From: Notospermus geniculatus | Lineage: Eukaryota > Nemertea > Pilidiophora > Heteronemertea > Lineidae | Direction: 5' to 3' | NCBI GenBank assembly: GCA_002633025.1 | Contig: NMRB01001080.1 | Location: 166,458 to 230,457, forward strand | DNA length: 64,000 nucleotides | In this document: positions 57,490-64,000 of the stretch, piece after piece | How the letters are laid out: each line of letters starts with the position of its first letter | How positions within the stretch are numbered: position 1 is the stretch's first letter | Translations under genes and position numbers: made by a program | Notes under the pieces: generated by a model | What the model was told of the DNA's origin: nothing | The model's database searches: none | What the model saw: only the letters and a program-made list of their open reading frames with translations

Positions 57490-57770
57490 CTGTTAATAAA
57501 TTTAAACATCAATAATGTTGACGGCTCGCCTGTGCACCTGGCCGTCAAAAAAATTGTATGTATTCGAACTCTCAACACCCCAAAATTTCAGATTCCGATT
57601 TCATTACGATTGGATCCATCCACAAGTACATATGACTTAAGAGGCGGACTCACAAAGAACAAATCATGTAAGTCTCATCTTGGAATTTCCTTGGCATTGC
57701 ATCAGACACGGAACGAAAATGGTCATTCATGGGTACGCTCCCCCTGTTGTGCCTTCTACAAGCAGTAACT
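57490..57770 (+). repeat. Retroelement leader or LTR fragment, copy 2
   Basis: Repeats tgttgacggctcgcctgtgc, ccccaaaatttcagattccg and ggaatttccttggcattgca from copy 1. Just upstream, 57413-57480 encodes in one frame a proline-rich PPPEYVDM-type motif that recurs at 61746 and 62803. Confidence 0.6.
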
Positions 57771-57895
57771 GAGTTGGGAGCCAACACTGCTAGTTCGATG
57801 GTCTTACGGCCAAATTATGGAGTAGCCCTCCATCGGATGTCCGGAGTCAATACGACTTCATACGTTTAAAATACCCTTTTTACAACCACCCCTTA

Positions 57896-58440
57896 ATGTT
57901 TCAAGGCCCTGTCTCTCTGAGCCGTAAGGGTTCCAATGTCTCAACTATTGATATGCGAAACTGTAGACTTATTAGTAAAACTATTCAACAAGTACCGGTA
58001 ACGTCCCGAAGTCAAACGGCTATTCAAAATATCCGACAGGCAATAGCAACTGTTAAACAAATAATTCCCTCTCGTAGTACGAACGCAGACCGCTCTAGGC
58101 GAAGTGTCTTGCCCATCGTAGGAAAACTTTCTAGTTCCCTCTTTGGTACAGCCACTGAAGACAAAGTGGCGGCGGTGCAGGCGAACGTTGACAAATTAAG
58201 ACAAGAAGCAGACCTGACTGCAATCAAGTTAAGAACAATAATTGGCAACAGAGTTTCCCACTGAAATTGAAGAGGAAAGTGGCAATAATGAACCTGAAAA
58301 GAGCAATGAACCTAATGATCAAGAAGGTTTCGGGACAACTACCGGTAAGCTCATTTATGCATCTAGCAGAATGATGCTCGGTTTACCCATCAGGCACAGG
58401 CAATTCAGGAGGTTAGGAATGTTTCCCTTTTGTTGACCCA
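57896..58440 (+). pseudogene. Envelope/fusion-protein-like fragment of an LTR retroelement
   Basis: A 122-codon frame holds a basic RSRR site (residues 66-69, bases 58091-58102) followed at once by a hydrophobic Gly/Ser/Leu segment and a heptad-like helix. This is the arrangement of the furin site and fusion segment in the F-type envelope proteins of errantivirus-like elements and baculoviruses. The frame stops at 58261. An overlapping frame (58242-58436) carries an acidic, EEES-rich continuation and stops again, so the gene is broken by frame changes. Upstream CxxC-type ectodomain sequence is missing or unrecognised. Identification rests on layout, not on a database match. Confidence 0.5.
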
Positions 58441-58923
58441 GTCTCTAGGTCGATTGGCGGACATTGTGTCCAAACTGGATAAGTCCCTTACCATCACCTT
58501 ATATTTGATAAATTCGATGGCTGTTTATCAAGCAAATTTTGTTCAATTAGAAGAAGAGACCTGTTAACTGGATTGAACGGGCCAACACCCTTCGCGGATA
58601 TTTGCCAACACAAATGGTTCACCCGTCGCAAATCAAAACGGTTTTGGAAAGAATACAAGCCACGCTTTCATCCGAGTATCATGGATATTTGGTTACACAC
58701 CTCGATATTGCATATTATTATGCTTCCNCATTATTTTGGTTTAACACGAGATGCGTCGTACTATACAGAATTTGATTTTGATTTCTATGCAACCTGCAGA
58801 GGTGAAGGGAAGGCTTGTCCATCAGTGCTAAGTGTTCGAAGTAAAATTATTCCAAGCTGTGCATCGGCAATATATTGTGATGAACCTGGGAATGTTGCAA
58901 AATTATGCAGCCTTAAGTATTAA
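58437..58923 (+). pseudogene. Envelope-like fragment, second half, copy 1
   Basis: A frame starting before 58450 has LGRLADIVSKLDKSLT and a hydrophobic stretch, then a TAA at 58565. A shifted frame continues through CATCRGEGKACP-like cysteine-rich text to TAA 58921-58923. A single n at 58728 marks an assembly join. Two further copies of the first part lie at 58985-59290 and 62343-62540. Damage is seen as stops and shifts; none is repaired here. Confidence 0.5.
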
Positions 58924-58984
58924 GTTAGTCCTCTTTTGAGGGACATATAAGACTCAATGGATATGGAGGAAGATTTGACCCAAA

Positions 58985-59290
58985 TTGCTAGGTCGATTGG
59001 CGGACGTTGTGTCCAAACTGGATAAGTCCCTAACCATCACCTTCTATTTGATAAATTCGATGGCTGTTTATCAAGCAAATTTTGTTCAATTAGAAGAAGA
59101 GACCTTTAACTGGATTGAAGGGGCCAACACCCATCGCGGATATTTGCCAACACAAATGGTTCACCCGTTGCAAAATATTGGTTCTGGATAGAATGCAATC
59201 TATGCTTTCATCCGAGTATCCAGGATATTCGGTTACACACCTCAACATTGATTATAATTATGCTCCCCTCCTCCCCCCCCCCAGTGTTCT
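58985..59290 (+). pseudogene. Envelope-like fragment, copy 2
   Basis: ORF 58985-59191 repeats LGRLADVVSKLDKSLTITFY and the segment up to its stop TAG. The following bases continue to match copy 1 in another frame, up to a C-run at 59269-59282 (ctcccccccccc). It ends in tatcaactaactatcaacta short tandem repeats at about 59305-59345. Confidence 0.5.
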
Positions 59291-59466
59291 TTACCTTTAT
59301 TTAACTATCAACTAACTATCAACTAACTATTTAACTATCAACTAACACTTCCTCCACCACCCTGCCCTTCGTCACCGTCAACAACAACAGCGATCCCGTA
59401 ACACTGGTGGAGAACCCGGTCGCTGCCTACATCTCTTCCACAAGACCTACTAGTATCTACATTGCC

Positions 59467-59967
59467 ATGACGGACGTCAAAATTAACACTATGGAGACAG
59501 GAGCAGAAGGAGGTGAGGCAACGCCACCGGTTTTGACACCGCAGCCAGGGGCCGCACCACCAGATCCTACAGCCACACCCACGGGGACACGTATGTCGTC
59601 TTCCCTCACGAATCTCCAAATGATGGATCTCATCCGAAGTGTCCATTCCTTAACTGACCGAGAACCGCCGGAGCAACTCCAGTCATCATGGCCAGCGCCC
59701 TTTACAGGTAGGCATGGCGAAAACTTTCAAGAGTGGTTAGCGAAATTTTCAGTTTACAGTGACTTTCAGAAATGGAGAGATGATAAAAAACTTAAAGCTG
59801 TTCCCCTCTCGCTATCAGGAATGGCATGGGACTTTTATGCCAATCTCCCCGAGGCAAGACCTGATCTCTGTCCTTCATTCTTCGTCACCAACAACAACCG
59901 ATCCCATAACACTGGTGGAGAATCCGTGCCATTATTCTACCACTGCCTTTTAGTATTAGGGAATTGA
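59467..59967 (+). CDS. Gag-like polyprotein fragment of an LTR retroelement, copy 1
   Basis: The frame is open from 59407; the ATG at 59467 (gccATGACGG) is the likelier start because copy 2 shares the peptide from there. It has a Pro/Thr/Ala-rich N-terminal stretch, then PFTGRHGENFQEWLAKFSVY and LKAVPLSLSGMAWDFYANLP, which is the pattern of the retrotransposon Gag (capsid) domain of Ty3-like elements. After about residue 140 the sequence leaves Gag and repeats leader text (caccaacaacaaccgatccc, also at 59370), so the 3' part comes from another copy. No protease or reverse transcriptase motif follows. Confidence 0.65.
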   Translation: MTDVKINTMETGAEGGEATPPVLTPQPGAAPPDPTATPTGTRMSSSLTNLQMMDLIRSVHSLTDREPPEQLQSSWPAPFTGRHGENFQEWLAKFSVYSDFQKWRDDKKLKAVPLSLSGMAWDFYANLPEARPDLCPSFFVTNNNRSHNTGGESVPLFYHCLLVLGN

Positions 59968-60425
59968 AGGGATCCAGATACAGGGAAGATTTGTCCCTTT
60001 TTCATAAGGTAATTATTCACTTGAAAATTAGACATTGGAACAACAATTCACTCGCGCGAAATAAGATGCGCTTGGTAGTCTTTTGTTCCAATTCGCTTCA
60101 TTTCCCTATTTTCCTAGGTACTAACTTCACTTGATGCTATGATCATAGATTTACATGCTTGGCACATATGTTCTCAGGATGATATGTACATGGTCTCCTA
60201 ATACTAGGCTCGTATGTGTACATATGTAACAGATGTTATCGATAAAAGGCAGTTATTGCTGATGTGGCGTGATGATGTCTATGCCTATGCAACAGCTGTG
60301 TATGATTCATATAGACGGGGCTCATTATATTAGTGTCTTAGAAATGATAGGACGTGTTTCAGCGTTACTCTTCACAAATCCAGGTTTGAACCCTTTTGAA
60401 AATCCAGATTTAGGCATTTTTCATC

Positions 60426-61086
60426 ATGACGGACATCAAAACCACTGTATCTACTGGAGCAGAAGGAGGTGTGCCACCTCCAACGCTTACCCCACAGGGA
60501 TCACAGCTGCCGGAGGACATCCTGTCGACTCCAACTGGCCCGTCATGATCATCGTCATTGACGAACTTACAGATGATGGACCTCATCAGGAGTGTACATT
60601 CCTTAACGGACAGAGAGCCACCAGAACAACTGACGTCGTCTAAGCCTTTCTGAATGGTTAGCAAAGTTTACAGTGTATTGTGACTTCCAGCGTTGGAAGG
60701 AGGACAAACGACTAAAAGTAATTCCTCTGTCACTGATGGGGATGGCGTGGGATTTCTATGCCAACCTCCCCCCCCCCCCTTACAACCCAGAACACTTATT
60801 CAGATCTGATAACAGCTCTTAAAACGAAGCATGCTGACTTGGCCTTGAAACGGGTTGATGAGCACAATTTGCTCAGTAGGTAAATGGGCCCACTGAACCG
60901 TTAGAGACATTTCTGGAGGATATAACGGCATGCTGTGCCAAGTTGGGAAAGGCCCCGAGTGCTAGGTTAAGTCTATTCATTCATGGGCTTACCCCAAAAC
61001 TCAGGAGTTTCGTAATTGCCCGTAACCCCACCACAATTGATGACGCCATTATGTATGCACGTCTTGCAGAATCAAGATATCACGTT
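60426..61086 (+). pseudogene. Gag-like fragment, copy 2, broken
   Basis: Starts at ATG 60426 (tcatcATGACGGACATC) with the same Gly/Pro-rich leader as copy 1. It shifts frame and stops near 60640, then continues with LAKFTVYCDFQRWKEDKRLK and a C-run (60769-60779). A frame from 60943 gives GKAPSARLSLFIHGLTPKLR and DDAIMYARLAESRY, the usual C-terminal half of a Ty3-like capsid domain. At least two frame breaks and one stop are seen. Copy 2 covers more of Gag than copy 1. Confidence 0.65.
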
Positions 61087-61099
61087 AGTTCCTGTTTGA

Positions 61100-61690
61100 G
61101 TTGGAATCTCCTTGGCATATCACATTGCCAACTCATCCAATGTAATGCCAAGTCTCCCATAAAATATTACTACGCCCACTGTCTATCTTTAATTGTCGCT
61201 TATAATTTCTTGGATTCCTGACCGTCCCTAATGTAAATGTACATATTTCCACTTTGCACTATAATTTTCTGTATTGCAGCTTGGAGGAATTAAATTCCTC
61301 CAAGATTGCAGGTAAAAGTCATGGGCGCTGCCATAGGCCTGACAAGCGCTCACATGTCACTCTACACGAAAAACTATTAATAAATTTAAATCTATCTTTG
61401 GCGACTCACATGTCCACAAAAATTTTATATATTGGGACCCCTACACCCCAAATTCAGATTCCAATTTCGATTTGACGAATCACTCAAATACGCTCAATAG
61501 CACTCATACATCCACTTCACACTTCAGAAGCCGAAAGTCAGACGACAATAATGTAAGTTCTTGTTTAGAGTTGGAATCTCCTTGGCATTGCATTGCCAAC
61601 TTACGGTTCGCAATGTGACGCCAAGTCCCTTTGATATAGGATACTAGTTTCTCATCATTAATCATGATTTAACTTTTTTTGATTCCTGAC
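61100..61690 (+). repeat. Retroelement leader or LTR fragments, copies 3 and 4
   Basis: gttggaatctccttggcata at about 61103 and gttggaatctccttggcatt at about 61569 each precede a small palindrome (ttggcattgcattgccaa in the second) and a tgattcctgac tail. A perfect inverted ggaggaattaaattcctcc lies at 61283-61301. Together they indicate two tandem leader pieces. Confidence 0.55.
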
Positions 61691-61869
61691 AAATTCGAGA
61701 AATTTCAAAATCTCCCACCCTCAAAACACACCATACCATACTGCAGGTCCACCTCCAAAATACGTGGATATGGAATCAGTCCTTCTCCCATCATCAACTT
61801 GTCGCCCTTGTTCCCCTACCCTGGACTACAATACAAAACTAAATAATTCAGTTCACTCTTCCCATTTTC

Positions 61870-62331
61870 GTGACCGGGCAAAACCGTTTCGATGCGAAAA
61901 GAGAACAAGGAACAGGAAGCTTGATCGCCCCAGGCTATTTTTTCAAGGAAAAAGACGTGACGTTATTTGTCTTGAACAGGTGTCTGGCCAACGAGCAAGA
62001 ATACGGCCCCTATGAAAAGCGTCACGATCGTTTCATGTCGTACATGCCACTTCAACTTAACTTATATCAGATCTACAAACGCTTCGAGGCCTATTTTGAA
62101 CAGTCTAGGCGTTGGCACGAAAGTCCGTATTGGCTGCTCAATATCGTCAGGCAGCCCAAGTCTGTTTTACCCCAAAGCGTCGACTACGTCTACCGGGAGA
62201 CGATTGGTCGATATCCTGAAATATGGAACGGCTCCGCCGGCATGATGGTGGTGCCGTGTGATCTCGAGGATGACGGGTGGCATCACAGGAAAGCCTGCTG
62301 TGTTGTGGAAGGCTTGGACGGCCGAAATTAA
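61870..62331 (+). CDS. Unrecognised 153-codon ORF among retroelement pieces
   Basis: An intact frame from ATG 61870 to TAA 62329-62331. The peptide is globular-looking and rich in aromatics and charges (LIAPGYFFKEKDVTLFVLNR, YMPLQLNLYQIYKRFEAYFE, RRWHESPYWLLNIVRQPKS, IWNGSAGMMVVPCDLEDDGW), unlike Gag, Pol or the envelope-like pieces around it. I do not recognise the family. The surrounding PPPKY and envelope-like sequence suggests that it travels with the retroelement, or that it is an exon of a host or captured viral gene. Start choice is uncertain because the frame is open further upstream, to 61854 or before. Confidence 0.5.
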   Translation: MTGQNRFDAKREQGTGSLIAPGYFFKEKDVTLFVLNRCLANEQEYGPYEKRHDRFMSYMPLQLNLYQIYKRFEAYFEQSRRWHESPYWLLNIVRQPKSVLPQSVDYVYRETIGRYPEIWNGSAGMMVVPCDLEDDGWHHRKACCVVEGLDGRN

Positions 62332-62342
62332 TTGCACGATTC

Positions 62343-62540
62343 GAATCCCCGAATTTAACTGTATTGAAGGAGCCAACACCCTTATTCGCGGACATTTGCC
62401 AACACAAATGGTTCACCCGTTGCAAAATATTGGTTCTGGATAGAATGCAATCTATGCTTTCATCCGAGTATCAAGGATATTTGGTTAAACACCTCGACAT
62501 TGCATATTATTATGCTCCCCCCCCCCCCCCCACTCCCCCC
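62343..62540 (+). pseudogene. Envelope-like fragment, copy 3
   Basis: Closely repeats 59105-59280: attgaaggagccaacaccct, caacacaaatggttcacccg, ctttcatccgagtatcaagg, then a C-run at about 62517-62530. It is broken by frame changes. It follows the orphan ORF within 12 bases. Confidence 0.55.
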
Positions 62541-64000
62541 CCCCCCACCAGTGTTCTTTTCACCCAAGATGTACACGTACGTCACCTTTATTTAACTATC
62601 AAAATTCCTAAGTAAGGTTTCTTTTTTAGGAATAACTTTGAACCACAGACAACAGCCGTAATTGTGCCTGCAGCCGTACAGGCTAACAGGATGACCGTAC
62701 TGCAGAAAGGAAAGTACTTGTGCCATGTATATGGGAATTGAACGGTTATTTTCATTCCTGTATAACATCGCCACGTGTTCAGGCGACAGCACCAACCGCA
62801 AGCCCGCCCCCTGAGTATGTGGACATGGAATCGGTTCCACTTCCTCCACCGCCCTGCCCTACCCATCGTTCTCCCACTGTTCTCCGGCTGTTCTCCCACC
62901 CTCGATGCTAAACAGGAAAATTCGTCGAGACCATTGAAATTCTGTGAATCCTTTAAGCACGTGCTACTGTGTAGCTTGGCGATTTGTCAGTAATAGGAAA
63001 TATACAATACATTTATATTCCCTTACTTTTAACAGGAACCCCTGATTCGCACCCACTCAGCGACACCAACATCGATGCCCGCCTTTGGGCGCGGTCAGGA
63101 CTTTGCCGCTTGGCCCAGTTATATGGCGAGCCGAAACGGTTCCTTGATTTCGCCTGTCCACACGGCATTGAGCCGGCGGCTTTTTACCATACCTTACATT
63201 TTATAGCAGGAATTTTGCCCGCCCCTCCACTCGCAAAATACTTTAATGCCATTTGGGATCTGCGATTTATTTTGATGCGCCGATACTCTTCAATGATTTC
63301 GATTTTGACGATTTCACTTTCGATCACACTCATGCATCTAAATCCATACTTCAGAAGCCGAAGAAGATCACAATATAAGTTCTTGTTCCGAGTTGAAATC
63401 TCCTTGGCATTACATTGTCAACTTACCGTTCACAATGTAATGCCAAGTCTTGTTTAGTCCCTCATGATTACTCATAATCTAAACACCCTTTTTTTATTCC
63501 TGACCGTCCCTAGTTTGTGCATATTTTTATTTCTGCTTGTTGCGGTGATTTACTGTATTGTAGGGAACTAGCTCAGATCTATTTAGATAAGGGAGACATG
63601 GCTCAATTAATCCATGCAGCAACCCTGAACAGGTTGGTTGGGGCAGGCTCACTCCCGACGTAGGACTTTATACCTGTCCCCCCACTTCCAAGAGCAACAC
63701 ACTTCTGCTCACAAATAAGAGTGACGTACTCCCACTCGCATAGGCCTACGAAAATGATTTAAACAGGGTGACGCATCACTCCCGCCCTGGTCACGGTGAC
63801 GACTGTGAATGGTGCGCCTGTATATACCAGACAGGGACTTTATTTAAATATCTGTCAGCTTGGTTGCGGTTAACACTAACAGGAATGATGGAATCCGCCA
63901 ACTCCGACAAGAACCATAGGCCCAGAGAACTCGTAGAAATGTTCGAAATACCTTAATCCATCCTTCCCCAGGAGAGATCTGTTGCAACACTAGCCGCCCT
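62541..64000 (+). other. Right edge: retroelement pieces with exon-like frames
   Basis: 62800-62912 encodes a proline-rich PPPEYVDMESVPLPPPPCP tail. A pyrimidine tract and cag (cttacttttaacag, ending 63036) opens a frame reading DARLWARSGLCRLAQLYGEP and FLDFACPHGIEPAAFYHTLH, which ends by merging into leader copy 5 (about 63230-63520). Another acceptor-like tactgtattgtag (ending 63564) opens ELAQIYLDKGDMAQLIHAAT, with a stop at 63661. None is recognised. They could be exons of one unknown gene with the 61870 ORF, or diverged retroelement ORFs. Confidence 0.35.

Overview
The window is eukaryotic nuclear DNA from an animal, most likely a marine invertebrate deuterostome (echinoderm, hemichordate or cephalochordate). 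The host genes are split into many short exons with GT-AG introns and encode proteins close to vertebrate orthologues. Non-coding DNA is rich in palindromic words (TAGGCCTA, TACATGTA, TACCGGTA) and in short inverted-repeat transposons. The species cannot be fixed from the sequence alone. The assembly has two N runs (13621-14291 and 29549-29729) and five single-n joins (5014, 33534, 35028, 36799, 58728), at least two of which damage a gene.

Layout. (1) 1-13.2 kb: COPS6/CSN6 on the minus strand, five exons seen, introns swollen by nested MITEs; its N terminus and C terminus are not visible. (2) 13.5-18.5 kb: non-coding DNA with a gap, a hairpin and a long foldback repeat. (3) 18.5-22.1 kb: an intronless 959-codon ORF that looks like a mobile-element protein of a family I cannot name. 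It is preceded by two copies of a 313-bp promoter-like block with a 92-bp piece of the ORF trapped between them. (4) 23.5-29.1 kb: YIPF1 on the plus strand, eleven exons, first and last coding exons missing. (5) 33.0-39.4 kb: FARSA (phenylalanyl-tRNA synthetase alpha) on the minus strand, twelve exons. (6) 39.9-48.7 kb: GCDH (glutaryl-CoA dehydrogenase) on the plus strand, ten exons, complete at 436 codons. FARSA and GCDH start head to head only 446 bp apart. (7) 51-57 kb: repeats plus a short coding-like acidic exon split by a MITE. (8) 55.4-64 kb: several broken, recombined copies of an envelope-bearing LTR retroelement (gag-like and fusion-protein-like pieces), with an unrecognised 153-codon ORF among them.

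The host genes are housekeeping genes of unrelated pathways (COP9 signalosome, Golgi membrane traffic, translation, mitochondrial lysine/tryptophan breakdown) and do not form a functional cluster. The FARSA/GCDH pairing may be old, since from memory the two genes are also close neighbours on human 19p13. The most novel material is the 959-codon ORF with its duplicated promoter block, followed by the orphan ORF and exon-like segments inside the retroelement graveyard.
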